Shown: positions 16,326 to 24,614 of the stretch, one piece after another
How the letters are laid out: every line of letters begins with the position of its first letter
Numbering within the stretch: the stretch's first letter is position 1
Assembly (NCBI GenBank): GCA_028723545.1
Contig: JAQYER010000059.1
Location: 1 to 33,276 of the forward strand
DNA: 33,276 nucleotides
Direction of reading: 5' to 3'
DNA from: Caryophanales bacterium
Lineage (GTDB): Bacteria > Bacillota_I > Bacilli_A > RFN20 > CAG-826
Notes under the pieces: model-generated
Database searches by the model: none
What the model was told of the DNA's origin: nothing
What the model saw: the letters and a program-made list of their open reading frames with translations, nothing else
Made by a program: the position numbers and the translations under genes

Positions 16326-16637
16326 TTAGTTAAGCTTACTTCCGCTTGCTTTTGTGACACGGATTTTCTTTCCATCTTTGTCAACTGAATAAGCAACACG
16401 AGTAGCTTTTTTTGTTTTTGGATCAACGATAGCAACATTGCTAGCATCGATTGGTACGTAAATTTCAACAACTGATCCTTCTGGAGTTTGTTGTGTTGGT
16501 TTACGATGTTTTTTGTGAACATTGACGCCTTCAACAACGACTTTGTTCTTCTTTGGATAAACAGCTTGGACTGTTCCTTCTTTTCCTTTGTCTTTTCCAG
16601 CGATGACGACAACTTTATCACCTTTTAAAATCTTCAT
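16326..16637 (-). CDS. rplX: 50S ribosomal protein L24
   Basis: Early-assembly protein near the tunnel exit. The 103-residue KOW-domain protein shows GDKVVVIAGKDKGKEGTVQAVYPKKNKVVVEGVN, the HRKPTQQTPEG turn and the C-terminal basic stretch. AGGAGG precedes the ATG. Position between rplN and rplE is standard. Confidence 0.98.
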   Translation of the reverse strand: MKILKGDKVVVIAGKDKGKEGTVQAVYPKKNKVVVEGVNVHKKHRKPTQQTPEGSVVEIYVPIDASNVAIVDPKTKKATRVAYSVDKDGKKIRVTKASGSKLN

Positions 16638-16654
16638 AATTTGTCATCCTCCTA

Positions 16655-17029
16655 TTATAAGACTTCGATAGCGAGAGAAATGATTTTCATAAATCCTTCA
16701 CCCTTATCACGAAGTTCACGCGCTACTGGTCCAAAGACACGAGTTCCAATTGGAGCACCTTCGTTATCGATTAAGACAACTGCGTTGTCATCGAATGCGA
16801 TTGTTGATCCATCTGGTCTATTGATTGGATGTTTTGTACGAACAATAACACCACGAACAATATCAGATTTTTTAACACGGCCATTTGGGATAGCTTCTTT
16901 AACAGCACAAGTGACGATGTCACCAATGCTACATGATTTGCGGTAGCTTCCACCTTTAAGACGGAAGACACGAACTGAACGAGCACCTGAATTGTCGGCG
17001 ACGACTAAGTTTGTTTCTGTTTGAATCAT
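16655..17029 (-). CDS. rplN: 50S ribosomal protein L14
   Basis: Large-subunit protein at the subunit interface. The 124 residues include [50 protein letters not shown] and the C-terminal [20 protein letters not shown]-type end with one extra residue pair. GGAGG precedes the start. Normal length is 122. Confidence 0.98.
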   Translation of the reverse strand: MIQTETNLVVADNSGARSVRVFRLKGGSYRKSCSIGDIVTCAVKEAIPNGRVKKSDIVRGVIVRTKHPINRPDGSTIAFDDNAVVLIDNEGAPIGTRVFGPVARELRDKGEGFMKIISLAIEVL

Positions 17030-17046
17030 AACTTTGCAACCTCCTA

Positions 17047-17358
17047 TTATTCAGCTTTTGCTTCAGCTTCAAGTTCGAGTTCAGCTTCAGCTGTTTTGAT
17101 GTCTTCGAGAGCCTTCTTGTCAACGCTTACTAATCTAAATCTCTTAGTAGCGCTTAATGGACGGCAAGCCATAATTGTGACTGTATCTCCGACATTAGCA
17201 ACGTTATTCTCATCGTGTGCATAATATTTAGAAGCATATTTGACACGTTTAGAATATTTTGCGTGTTTTTTGTGAGTTTCAACTAAGACAACGATGGTTT
17301 TGTTCATCTTAGCAGAAGTAACAACACCTTGAAGTGTAATTCTAGCATTTCTTTCCAT
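17047..17358 (-). CDS. rpsQ: 30S ribosomal protein S17 with acidic tail
   Basis: Primary 16S rRNA-binding OB-fold protein. The core ([42 protein letters not shown], then [22 protein letters not shown]) is complete. The 103-residue length exceeds Bacillus S17 (87) because of a Glu/Ala-rich C-terminal tail ([14 protein letters not shown]). AGGAG precedes the ATG. The tail is acidic, in contrast to the basic extension on L22. Confidence 0.97.
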   Translation of the reverse strand: MERNARITLQGVVTSAKMNKTIVVLVETHKKHAKYSKRVKYASKYYAHDENNVANVGDTVTIMACRPLSATKRFRLVSVDKKALEDIKTAEAELELEAEAKAE

Positions 17359-17370
17359 TGTCTAGTTCTC

Positions 17371-17568
17371 CTATTTAATTCCGAGTTCTCTTTCGCGAAT
17401 TACCATATTAACTCTGGCAATATCTTTACGAACTCTATTGATTTCTTCACCGTGTTCAAGTTGACCAACAGCTTGACGGCGACGAAGATTGAATAATTCT
17501 TCTTTAAGGGAGTAAACCTTAGCGGTCAACTCTTCATTACTTAATTCACGAACTTCACTGATCTTCAT
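17371..17568 (-). CDS. rpmC: 50S ribosomal protein L29
   Basis: Tunnel-exit protein that contacts trigger factor and SRP. The 65-residue two-helix protein has the usual LSNEELTAKVYSLKEELFNLRRRQAVGQLEHGEEINRVRKDIARVNMVIRERE pattern. GGAGG precedes the ATG, and the gene sits between rplP and rpsQ as expected. Confidence 0.97.
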   Translation of the reverse strand: MKISEVRELSNEELTAKVYSLKEELFNLRRRQAVGQLEHGEEINRVRKDIARVNMVIRERELGIK

Positions 17569-17571
17569 GGC

Positions 17572-17988
17572 TTACTTAACCTCCTTTTTCGCTACAACGC
17601 GGCAGCGGCATGGAAGTTTATATGATGCTAAGCGTAATGCTTCGCGTGCAACTTCTTCTGGGATGCCGCCCATTTCAAACATGACTCTGTTTGTTTTAAC
17701 GACTGCTACCCAGCTTTCTGGACTACCTTTACCAGAACCCATACGAACTTCAGCAGGTTTTTTAGTTTTTGCTAAGTGTGGGAAGATGCGGATATAAACT
17801 TTTCCTTCTTTTTTGGTATATCTAGAGAGAACAATACGAGCCGCTTCGATTTGACGGTTTGTTATCCAAGCACCTGTTACAGCTTGTAAACCGAATTCAC
17901 CGAATACTACTTCATTGCCACCTTTAGAGAGACCTTCGTACTTAATTGAATGAGGACGACGATATTTCACTCTTTTTGGTTGTAACAT
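17572..17988 (-). CDS. rplP: 50S ribosomal protein L16
   Basis: Large-subunit protein that helps shape the A-site tRNA elbow region. The 138-residue protein starts [13 protein letters not shown], includes [24 protein letters not shown] and [15 protein letters not shown], and ends with the basic tail of the family. It is 4-6 residues shorter than Bacillus L16. AAAGGAG precedes the ATG. Confidence 0.98.
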   Translation of the reverse strand: MLQPKRVKYRRPHSIKYEGLSKGGNEVVFGEFGLQAVTGAWITNRQIEAARIVLSRYTKKEGKVYIRIFPHLAKTKKPAEVRMGSGKGSPESWVAVVKTNRVMFEMGGIPEEVAREALRLASYKLPCRCRVVAKKEVK

Positions 17989-17990
17989 GA

Positions 17991-18707
17991 TTATTCTCCT
18001 TTCTTAGCGTTGTCTTTTTCTTCTTTTGTATCTAAGACTTCGCCACGGCAGATCCATACTTTGACACCAAGACGGCCATAAGCAGTAACTGCTTCAGCAT
18101 GAGCATAATCAATATCAGAACGGAGTGTTGTTAATGGGACGATACCTTCCTTATAACCTTCACTACGAGCGATATCAGCTCCGCCTAAACGACCACTAAT
18201 CATTGTACGGACACCTTTAGCGCCGGCTTTACGAACTCTTTGAATCGCTTTCTTTTGTGCAACACGGAATGAAACACGATTTTCAAGTTCTTTTGCGATT
18301 GATTCGGCGACTAATGTTGCGTCGAGATCAGGATTCTTAACTTCGATTACAGCGATTTTAACTCTTGAACCTTTAAGCATTCCTGAAACGACTTTTGTAA
18401 TACGTTCAATATTTGAACCTTGTTCTCCGAGGACAACACCTGGACGAGCAACGAAGAGTTTAATAAGAACGTTGGCAGACTTCTTATCGGCTTTGCGGCG
18501 TTCAATTTCAATGTGTGAAACTAATGCGCGGCTATTTTCATTACCTTTATCAGAAGGTTTGCCATCTAATTCGTATTTGAGATATTTACGAATTTTAATA
18601 TCTTCATGGAGATATGTTGCGAAATCAGAATCATTAGCAAACCAACGTGAATTCCATTGTTTGTTAATGCCGATACGCATACCAATTGGACTAACTTTTT
18701 GACCCAT
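17991..18707 (-). CDS. rpsC: 30S ribosomal protein S3
   Basis: Head protein lining the mRNA entry channel, with helicase function together with S4 and S5. The 238-residue protein has the N-terminal KH domain ([24 protein letters not shown], the GxxG loop altered to GEQG) and the C-terminal domain with [31 protein letters not shown] and [22 protein letters not shown] precedes the ATG. Its length exceeds Bacillus S3 (218) mainly through a Lys/Asp-rich tail. Confidence 0.98.
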   Translation of the reverse strand: MGQKVSPIGMRIGINKQWNSRWFANDSDFATYLHEDIKIRKYLKYELDGKPSDKGNENSRALVSHIEIERRKADKKSANVLIKLFVARPGVVLGEQGSNIERITKVVSGMLKGSRVKIAVIEVKNPDLDATLVAESIAKELENRVSFRVAQKKAIQRVRKAGAKGVRTMISGRLGGADIARSEGYKEGIVPLTTLRSDIDYAHAEAVTAYGRLGVKVWICRGEVLDTKEEKDNAKKGE

Positions 18708-18719
18708 TGTATTTACCTC

Positions 18720-19262
18720 CTAGCGAGACTTAACCACAACAGTGATGTGGCTAGTTCTTTTAACAAGACCTGACGCGCTTCCTTTAGCACGTGGAAGATA
18801 TCTTTTCATTTTTAATCCATCGTTAGCATAGATAGTAGCGATATATAATGAGCTTTCTTCCATGCCGAAGTTGTTGATAGCATTTGCTGCAGCGCTTTTA
18901 ATAACTTTTGCAACGATTGGAGAAGCAGCTTTATTAACGTTTTCAAGGATACCGAGAGCTTCGTTAACATTTTTGCCTCTTACTAAATCTATTACTAAAC
19001 GCGCTTTACGTGGAGTGACGCGTACGTCATACGCGACCGCTCTTGCTTCAGTTCTTGCAGGTTTTTTAGGTTCTTCAACAACTTTCTTTGCTGCTTTTTT
19101 AGCTTTTGGAGCTTTTGCAGGTTTTTCTTCGACTACTGCTTTTTCTTCAACTGGTGCAGCTGTTTCAGCTTTAACTGCTTTTTTAGTTGTTTTCTTTGCA
19201 GTTGTTGATTTTTTAGTTGTTGATGTAGCTTTCTTGGCTACTTCTTTCTTTTCTTCTGCCAT
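18720..19262 (-). CDS. rplV: 50S ribosomal protein L22 with long Lys/Ala-rich N-terminal arm
   Basis: L22 lines the nascent-peptide tunnel. The conserved part begins near residue 72 ([34 protein letters not shown]) and ends [22 protein letters not shown]. Total length is 180 against about 113 in Bacillus. The first 70 residues are a low-complexity Lys/Ala/Glu/Pro arm resembling a histone H1 tail. GGAGG sits just before the distal ATG and there is no ribosome site near the core, so the arm should be made. The [12 protein letters not shown] tunnel loop has a normal length. Confidence 0.96.
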   Translation of the reverse strand: MAEEKKEVAKKATSTTKKSTTAKKTTKKAVKAETAAPVEEKAVVEEKPAKAPKAKKAAKKVVEEPKKPARTEARAVAYDVRVTPRKARLVIDLVRGKNVNEALGILENVNKAASPIVAKVIKSAAANAINNFGMEESSLYIATIYANDGLKMKRYLPRAKGSASGLVKRTSHITVVVKSR

Positions 19263-19273
19263 TCTGCTACCTC

Positions 19274-19564
19274 CTATTTCTTAGCGGCTGCTCTATCTTC
19301 AGCGTTATTTCCGATGTGGCCATGGAATGTACGTGTAGGAGCGAATTCGCCGAGTTTATGTCCGACCATGTCTTCTGTAACATAGACGGTAATGTGTTCG
19401 CGGCCATTGTAGACAGCGAATGTGTGTTCAACGAATGAAGGGAAAATTGTTGAACGACGTGACCAAGTCTTGATGACTTCTTTTTTATTAGCCTTATTAA
19501 GTGCTTCAACTTTTTTCATTAAGCTTTCATCACAGAATGGGCCTTTTTTCAAACTACGTGCCAT
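19274..19564 (-). CDS. rpsS: 30S ribosomal protein S19
   Basis: Small-subunit head protein contacting S13 and 16S rRNA. The 96 residues show [71 protein letters not shown] and a short basic tail. GGAG precedes the ATG. Standard rplB-rpsS-rplV order. Confidence 0.98.
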   Translation of the reverse strand: MARSLKKGPFCDESLMKKVEALNKANKKEVIKTWSRRSTIFPSFVEHTFAVYNGREHITVYVTEDMVGHKLGEFAPTRTFHGHIGNNAEDRAAAKK

Positions 19565-19583
19565 AACTTATTTTCTCCTTTCA

Positions 19584-20417
19584 TTATTTACCATTTCTTC
19601 TACGTACGATTAATTTAGTAGAAGGTTGTTTGTTGCGTCTTGTCTTAACACCAAGAGCTCTTTTACCCCAAGGTGTACGTGGTGCATCACGACCAACTGG
19701 ACACTTACCTTCACCACCACCGTGTGGGTGATCATTAGGGTTCATAACAGAACCACGAACGGTAGGACGTGTGCCAGCCCAACGTGTTTTACCAGCTTTT
19801 CCTTTATTAACAAGGATATAGTCTTCATTACCGACTACACCGATTGTTGCGCGGCATTCAGCTAAGACTTTACGGACTTCGCCAGATGCTAAACGAAGGA
19901 TAACGTGATTTCCTTCTTTACCAAGTACTTGTGCGCTTGTACCAGCAGCACGGCACATTTGGCCTCCCTTACCAGGTTGTAATTCAACATTGTGAACGAA
20001 TGTACCTTCAGGGATGTTCTTTAATTGAAGAGCGTTACCAACTTTGATATCGACTGCTTCACCAGAGACGATTTTATCTCCGACTTTTAATCCTTGTGGA
20101 GCAAGGATGTATCTTTTTTCTCCATCAGCATAACTGACAAGCATAATGTTTGCATTACGGTTTGGATCATATTCGACCGCTTTGATTGTACCAACGATTC
20201 CATCTTTGTTTCTCTTGAAATCAATGATTCTGTAACGACGTTTGTGTCCTCCACCGATATGACGTGTTGTAATAACGCCTTGGTTATTACGTCCGCCAGT
20301 CTTAGTTAATCTAACTGTTAAGCTTTTTTCAGGAGTGGACTTTGTGATTTCTTCAAACGTCAAGTTCGTCATGTTTCTACGTGATGGCGAAGTTGGTTTG
20401 TAAGTTCTAATTGACAT
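19584..20417 (-). CDS. rplB: 50S ribosomal protein L2
   Basis: Conserved core protein of the large subunit near the peptidyl-transferase centre. The 277 residues carry [33 protein letters not shown] in the N-terminal half and the C-terminal [21 protein letters not shown] followed by the catalytic-loop stretch [19 protein letters not shown] with the conserved His. GGAGG precedes the ATG. Length is that of Bacillus L2. Confidence 0.98.
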   Translation of the reverse strand: MSIRTYKPTSPSRRNMTNLTFEEITKSTPEKSLTVRLTKTGGRNNQGVITTRHIGGGHKRRYRIIDFKRNKDGIVGTIKAVEYDPNRNANIMLVSYADGEKRYILAPQGLKVGDKIVSGEAVDIKVGNALQLKNIPEGTFVHNVELQPGKGGQMCRAAGTSAQVLGKEGNHVILRLASGEVRKVLAECRATIGVVGNEDYILVNKGKAGKTRWAGTRPTVRGSVMNPNDHPHGGGEGKCPVGRDAPRTPWGKRALGVKTRRNKQPSTKLIVRRRNGK

Positions 20418-20449
20418 ATAAACCTCCTATATTTGGAATAAGAACTAAA

Positions 20450-20785
20450 TTATTCCTTGAATAAGTCAATTGCAGCACCGTCTGCGACAGTGACAATTGC
20501 TTTTTTGAATCCAGAGATAGAACCTTGATAACGTCCACCTCTAGTTGTCTTCTTGGCAACAACGTTGACAATGTTGACATCAGTAACTTTGACGTTGAAG
20601 ATGTTTTCGAATGCTTTTCTAACTTCAGCGCGATTAGCTTTAGCAGAAACTTCAACTGTTACTTTATTTTGCTCTTGCATAAGAGTCATTGTTTTTTCAG
20701 TGATAACAGGTCTAATAATTGTATCGAAGTCATGAATTGTTGCTTTTGATACAGTTTCAGCTGCTTTAGATACTTTTTTAGCCAT
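20450..20785 (-). CDS. rplW: 50S ribosomal protein L23
   Basis: Tunnel-exit protein and trigger-factor docking site. The 111-residue protein contains IIRPVITEKTMTLMQEQNKVTVEVSAKANRAEVRKAFENIFNVKV and VVAKKTTRGGRYQGSISGFKKAIVTV. It has about 15 extra residues at the N-terminus (MAKKVSKAAETVSKAT) relative to Bacillus L23. GAGGAGG lies in the end of rplD. Confidence 0.97.
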   Translation of the reverse strand: MAKKVSKAAETVSKATIHDFDTIIRPVITEKTMTLMQEQNKVTVEVSAKANRAEVRKAFENIFNVKVTDVNIVNVVAKKTTRGGRYQGSISGFKKAIVTVADGAAIDLFKE

Positions 20786-20786
20786 A

Positions 20787-21422
20787 TTACTTCAATGCCT
20801 CCTCAACCATCTTAACGGTTGCTTTGTCCATAATAACGTTATCGAAGTACATTAAGTCATAAACAGAAACGTTTGTAACTGGTGTAACAACAACGTTAGC
20901 AATGTTAGCTGCTGATGCGATGAGGTTTTCATCTAAATCAGAGATAACAATGAGGGATTTCTTGTCAGCTTTAAGAGCTTTGAGCATAGCGACGACATTC
21001 TTTGTTTTGATTGAGTCAAATTTGAATTCATCGACGACAATTAATCCATTTTTAGCTTGTGCGCTATAAGCACACTTGAGAGCTAATTTGTGTTCCTTAC
21101 GGTTTTGAGAGAGCTTGTGGTTTTGAACACCTGTAGGTCCAAATACGCATCCACCGCCAACCCAAATTGGAGATCTTGTGGAACCAGCACGGGCACGGCC
21201 TGTACCTTTTTGTCTCCATGGTTTTTTACCACCACCACTGACTTCATCACGCTTTTTTGTTTTAGCTGTGTCTTGTCTCATGTTTGCTTGATAGACGAGA
21301 ACAGCATCATGCATGACTTGTTTGTTTTCTTCTACTCCGAAGACAGAAGCGTTGAGTGAGAGTGATTCGACTTTTTCGCCAGCCATATTGACTACAGCGA
21401 CACTAACTTTTTTAGTTGCCAT
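20787..21422 (-). CDS. rplD: 50S ribosomal protein L4
   Basis: Tunnel-wall protein; in E. coli it also represses its own operon by binding the S10 leader. The 211 residues have the N-terminal region with QANMRQDTAKTKKRDEVSGGGKKPWRQKGTGRARAGSTRSPIWVGGG (the extended tunnel loop) and the C-terminal globular part ending VKMVEEALK. AAAGGAG precedes the ATG. Whether it binds the structured leader found ahead of rpsJ is untested. Confidence 0.97.
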   Translation of the reverse strand: MATKKVSVAVVNMAGEKVESLSLNASVFGVEENKQVMHDAVLVYQANMRQDTAKTKKRDEVSGGGKKPWRQKGTGRARAGSTRSPIWVGGGCVFGPTGVQNHKLSQNRKEHKLALKCAYSAQAKNGLIVVDEFKFDSIKTKNVVAMLKALKADKKSLIVISDLDENLIASAANIANVVVTPVTNVSVYDLMYFDNVIMDKATVKMVEEALK

Positions 21423-21427
21423 GCGAA

Positions 21428-22111
21428 TTATTCTCCTTTCTCAACAACAGCAAGTGTTTTAACTTCTTCTGGCTTGCCGAGTTGAACTTTTACTGCGCTA
21501 CGAATTGTAACGATTGATTTTTTGGCTCCTGGAACTGAACCTCTAATGAGAATATAGTTCTTATCAGCGTTTGCTTCGATAACTAATTGATTGAGAATAG
21601 TTGCAGATTTGTTTCCCATGTGTCCTGACATGTGTTTGCCTGGAATAACGCGGTTATTGCAACGTCCGTTATTAGCGAAGGAACCTTGTTGTCTGTGGTA
21701 TCCAGATCCGTGACCTTTAGGACCAATCTTTCCACCCCAGCGTTTGATTGTACCAGCATATCCACGACCTTTTGATGTTCCGATTACGTCGACAACATCG
21801 CCAGCTTTGAAGATATCTGCTTTGATTTCATCTCCAACTTTGTATGAGAGCATTTCGTCGCCTTTGATTTCCATTAAGACTTTAGTTGCCTTAACACCAG
21901 CTTTTTCGAAATGACCTTTTTCGGCTTTGTTTACTTTAGATTCTTTCTTTTCTTCAATACCGACTTGGAGAGCGTCATAACCATCTTTTTCAGTTGTCTT
22001 TACTTGAGTGACAACGTTAGGTAAGACTTCAACAACAGTGACAGCATACATTGTGCCATCTTGAGCGAAGACTTCAGTCATGCCCATTTTGCGTCCAACG
22101 ATTTGTTTCAT
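21428..22111 (-). CDS. rplC: 50S ribosomal protein L3
   Basis: Large-subunit protein whose loop approaches the peptidyl-transferase centre. The 227-residue protein begins MKQIVGRKMGMTEVFAQDG and has GTSKGRGYAGTIKRWGGKIGPKGHGSGYHRQQGS. The following stretch reads FANNGRCNNRVIPGKHMSGHMGNK, different from the usual RVFKGKKMAGRMG. It is about 18 residues longer than Bacillus L3, partly from a Lys/Glu-rich insert near residue 50-65. GGAGG precedes the ATG. Confidence 0.97.
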   Translation of the reverse strand: MKQIVGRKMGMTEVFAQDGTMYAVTVVEVLPNVVTQVKTTEKDGYDALQVGIEEKKESKVNKAEKGHFEKAGVKATKVLMEIKGDEMLSYKVGDEIKADIFKAGDVVDVIGTSKGRGYAGTIKRWGGKIGPKGHGSGYHRQQGSFANNGRCNNRVIPGKHMSGHMGNKSATILNQLVIEANADKNYILIRGSVPGAKKSIVTIRSAVKVQLGKPEEVKTLAVVEKGE

Positions 22112-22125
22112 TGTCTCGAGCCTCC

Positions 22126-22437
22126 TTATAACTTGATATCAATATCGACACCGCTTGGAAGATCGAGCTTTCTTAATTGTTCGACAGTTTCCTTGGTTGG
22201 ATTTTTGATATCGATTAATCTTTTGTGTGTTCTAATTTCAAATTGTTCACGAGAATCTTTGTACTTATGGACAGCACGTAAGATTGTGTAAACTTGACGT
22301 TCCGTTGGGAGCGGAATTGGGCCAACAACACTAGCGCCAGTTTTTTTCGCTGCAATTACGATCTTTTCAACAGACATATCGAGTACTCTGTGATCATAAG
22401 CTTGAAGACGAACCCTGATTGTTTTACTTTTCGCCAT
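22126..22437 (-). CDS. rpsJ: 30S ribosomal protein S10
   Basis: Small-subunit head protein and NusE partner of NusB in transcription antitermination. The 103 residues include [60 protein letters not shown] and the C-terminal [18 protein letters not shown] precedes the ATG. First gene of the superoperon, with a promoter about 130 bases upstream and a folded leader between. Confidence 0.98.
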   Translation of the reverse strand: MAKSKTIRVRLQAYDHRVLDMSVEKIVIAAKKTGASVVGPIPLPTERQVYTILRAVHKYKDSREQFEIRTHKRLIDIKNPTKETVEQLRKLDLPSGVDIDIKL

Positions 22438-22563
22438 GAATTTTTCCTCCTACATTTCTTTTCAGGCATTTAACGATGCTCCATGCGAATTACCTGATCA
22501 CCAATTTCATGACAACGCCTGATGGTGTATCAGCAACCTCGCATATCAATGCAGACGTTAACG
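22438..22563 (-). ncRNA. Structured 5' leader of the S10 operon (candidate r-protein leader)
   Basis: Between the predicted start of transcription and the rpsJ ATG lie about 125 nt that fold into one long nested element. From the outside in: TTAACG/CGTTAA (22556-22561 with 22470-22475), ATGCGA/TCGCAT (22539-22544 with 22483-22488), and CTGAT-A-CACCA/TGGTG-ATCAG with one bulged A (22523-22533 with 22494-22503), closing a loop of about 19 nt. A second hairpin, CTGAT/ATCAG within 22519-22533, competes with the inner arm, giving two alternative folds. The rpsJ ribosome site lies just outside. No named Rfam family was recognised by eye. Confidence 0.6.
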
Positions 22564-22569
22564 ATTGGT

Positions 22570-22598
22570 ATAATACTCCTATATTTTATATAAGGCAA
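22570..22598 (-). promoter_or_regulatory. Promoter of the S10-spc-alpha superoperon
   Basis: Minus-strand TTGCCT (22593-22598), a spacer of exactly 17 bases, then TATTAT (22570-22575): 4/6 and 5/6 matches to the sigma-A consensus. Its start point would fall near 22563, where the folded leader begins. It lies after the terminator of the upstream acyltransferase gene, so the superoperon is independently transcribed. Confidence 0.75.
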
Positions 22599-22630
22599 CA
22601 ATTTTTTTATTATTTTTTCCGAAAGTTAAC

Positions 22631-22662
22631 AAAAAGCTGAGTGATTTCCACCCAGTTTTTTT
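22631..22662 (-). terminator. Terminator after the double-PlsC gene
   Basis: AAAAAACTGGGTG and CACTCAGCTTTTT form a stem of 7 bp (one G-U pair) with flanking A and T runs on the minus strand, about 13 bases past the acyltransferase stop. It separates the queuosine operon from the ribosomal operon. Confidence 0.85.
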
Positions 22663-22674
22663 GAAATTTTTTTG

Positions 22675-23958
22675 TTATTTTTTGGTTTTTTCGTATGTTT
22701 TTAACTGGCTATAAAGCTCAACAAATTTTTGATGAAGTATCTCAGTTAATTTCACAATTGTTTCTTTTTGTTTTAATTGTTCTTCACTAAATATTTCACT
22801 AGGAATTATTTTCTTTCCAATCATTACATGATTGCGATGGAAAGGTTTGTATTCTTTTAAAGGAATATTTATGTATATTGGAGTGTTGGTTGAAATAGCG
22901 AAATACGCTGCTCCATTCATGAATTCACCAATCTCATTTTTGACAATTTTTCCTTCAGGATAAATACCCACTACTCCATTACATTTTAAAATGTTTCTTG
23001 TATCAATCATTAATTTTGGATCATTTTGTCCTTTTGTGCGGTTATATTTGATTACTCCGAGGTGTTTTACGATCTTAACTGAATTAAATGCATCATCACC
23101 AATAATGATTCTTGTTCTTCTTGTCCAATAATCAACTGTTAATATTGGTGGGTCAGTTAATCCATTATGTTTAGAAACAATAATTGCTCTTCCTTTAATC
23201 GTCTTATCGTTTTTCTTATTTGCCCCTTCTTCATAATGGACTTTGGTTGGGAAAACTAACCATTGACTAATTTTGCAAAAGAAGCGAAGGGAATCGAAAA
23301 CAAACCAATGAAAATCAATTTTGTTCCACGCTTTATATTTTTCATATAATTCGATTTGGTGTCCCAATTCTTTTACTTTGCTTCGAAGCATTTCACATAA
23401 TTGTTTGACTTTTTCAGAGCTTGGAATTTTTTCATTGCAATATTTTGTCAAATCAATTGGTTTACCAACATTTATTCTTTTTCTAGATAATGGACCATTA
23501 TGAGAAATATAAACCGGAATGATTGGAGTGTTTGTTCTTAACGCTAAATAAACAGCAGCAGGTTTAAATGTATCTAAGTCTTTTTCTTTAACAAATCTTC
23601 CTTCTGGGAATATACAAATAACATCGCCTTTATCTAATCTTTTTTCACATTCACTCATAAAAGATAAATCACTTCTTTCACGATGAACTAAGATGTTACC
23701 CACACATTTACAGAAAAACGCTAAAAGCTTTTTTTGATATATTAATTCAGACACTAGTGTTCTTACTCTTTTAAAGAAGAATGTTAAATATATAACAAAG
23801 AAATCACTGATGTTTTTATGATTGGCAATAACAATTGCTTTTCCTTTAATATGTTTGGTTTTTGCTTTTCGATCTTCACTATAAAATTTTGGTCGAAAAG
23901 CAATTAGCCCAGGAAGCCATCCAGTTATTTTGAATAAAATTCTCGCTAACCAAGTCAT
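22675..23958 (-). CDS. Protein with two tandem PlsC-type acyltransferase domains
   Basis: Probable membrane-associated glycerophospholipid acyltransferase (lysophosphatidic-acid type). Two copies of the domain are fused in 427 residues. Domain 1 has NHKNISD (HX4D, His47-Asp52) and IFPEGR (116-121). Domain 2 has KHNGLTD (His264-Asp269) and IYPEGK (332-337). Both catalytic HX4D pairs are intact; the second has Tyr in place of Phe before PEG. Each half is followed by the ISTNTP/LRTNTPIIPVY-type strand. The N-terminus is hydrophobic. The ATG overlaps the queH stop (ATGA), so it is coupled to queH. Whether both domains act or one binds substrate is unknown. Confidence 0.85.
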   Translation of the reverse strand: MTWLARILFKITGWLPGLIAFRPKFYSEDRKAKTKHIKGKAIVIANHKNISDFFVIYLTFFFKRVRTLVSELIYQKKLLAFFCKCVGNILVHRERSDLSFMSECEKRLDKGDVICIFPEGRFVKEKDLDTFKPAAVYLALRTNTPIIPVYISHNGPLSRKRINVGKPIDLTKYCNEKIPSSEKVKQLCEMLRSKVKELGHQIELYEKYKAWNKIDFHWFVFDSLRFFCKISQWLVFPTKVHYEEGANKKNDKTIKGRAIIVSKHNGLTDPPILTVDYWTRRTRIIIGDDAFNSVKIVKHLGVIKYNRTKGQNDPKLMIDTRNILKCNGVVGIYPEGKIVKNEIGEFMNGAAYFAISTNTPIYINIPLKEYKPFHRNHVMIGKKIIPSEIFSEEQLKQKETIVKLTEILHQKFVELYSQLKTYEKTKK

Positions 23959-24614
23959 TTATTGTTTCTTTCCTTTTCTTTTTCTAAACCTTGCTGATAT
24001 GTGTATTTGCATCCACAATATAATTGTTGATATAAATCGTAATGGATTCTCATTTCACGAGCAATATCTATTCCTTTATTTTTCTTGAAATCAGAATAAA
24101 AATATTTAGTGAATTGATGTTCTTTTTCTAATTTTTTACCAATTTCATTTAATATTTGTGAATTCTTTTGACGTGAAATAGTCATCACTGTGGTGAAATA
24201 ATCAAACTTTTGTTCTTCAGCGAAATCATATGCCTCTTTCATTCTTTTTTCATAGCATAAATGGCACCTGTTTCCGCCTTCTTTTTCGTCTTTATATGGT
24301 TCTAAATCTAAATTATATTTATCATTATCATAATCTGTCTTAATAACTTTAACATCATATCCATAATCTTGTTTAAAAAAAGAAAGAAATTTGATTAATT
24401 CTTCATATCGACGATTATATTCTTTTTCTGGATAAATATTAGAATTATTAAAATAAATTGTTACATCAAAATGAGGTGTTAAATATAGCAAAGGAAAACA
24501 AGAACACGGACCACAGCAAACATGCAAAAGAATGGATGGTTTTGTATTACTTTTTTCAATTTCTTGAATCTTTTTTTCACTAATTTGAAAATAATTAATT
24601 TTTCTTGTTTCCAT
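23955..24614 (-). CDS. queH: Epoxyqueuosine reductase QueH (DUF208)
   Basis: Catalyses the final step, epoxyqueuosine to queuosine in tRNA, and replaces QueG in many bacteria. The QueH signature cysteines are present: HVCCGPCS (Cys33, Cys34, Cys37), NSNIYP, the RCHLCYEKRM pair, and CGC near the C-terminus; together they would bind a 4Fe-4S cluster and a metal. The ORF track starts at a TTG inside queA. The ATG of METRKINYFQ at 24614 matches the usual QueH start and gives 219 residues. It overlaps the end of queA by about 20 bases, so the genes are coupled. Confidence 0.92.
   Translation of the reverse strand: METRKINYFQISEKKIQEIEKSNTKPSILLHVCCGPCSCFPLLYLTPHFDVTIYFNNSNIYPEKEYNRRYEELIKFLSFFKQDYGYDVKVIKTDYDNDKYNLDLEPYKDEKEGGNRCHLCYEKRMKEAYDFAEEQKFDYFTTVMTISRQKNSQILNEIGKKLEKEHQFTKYFYSDFKKNKGIDIAREMRIHYDLYQQLYCGCKYTYQQGLEKEKERNNK

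Noticed and set aside
7995-21422. Plus-strand ORFs across the ribosomal region (for example 8963-9166, 13893-14351, 18862-19284)
   Set aside because: They lie opposite strongly conserved ribosomal genes, have low-complexity translations and no ribosome sites; they are shadows.
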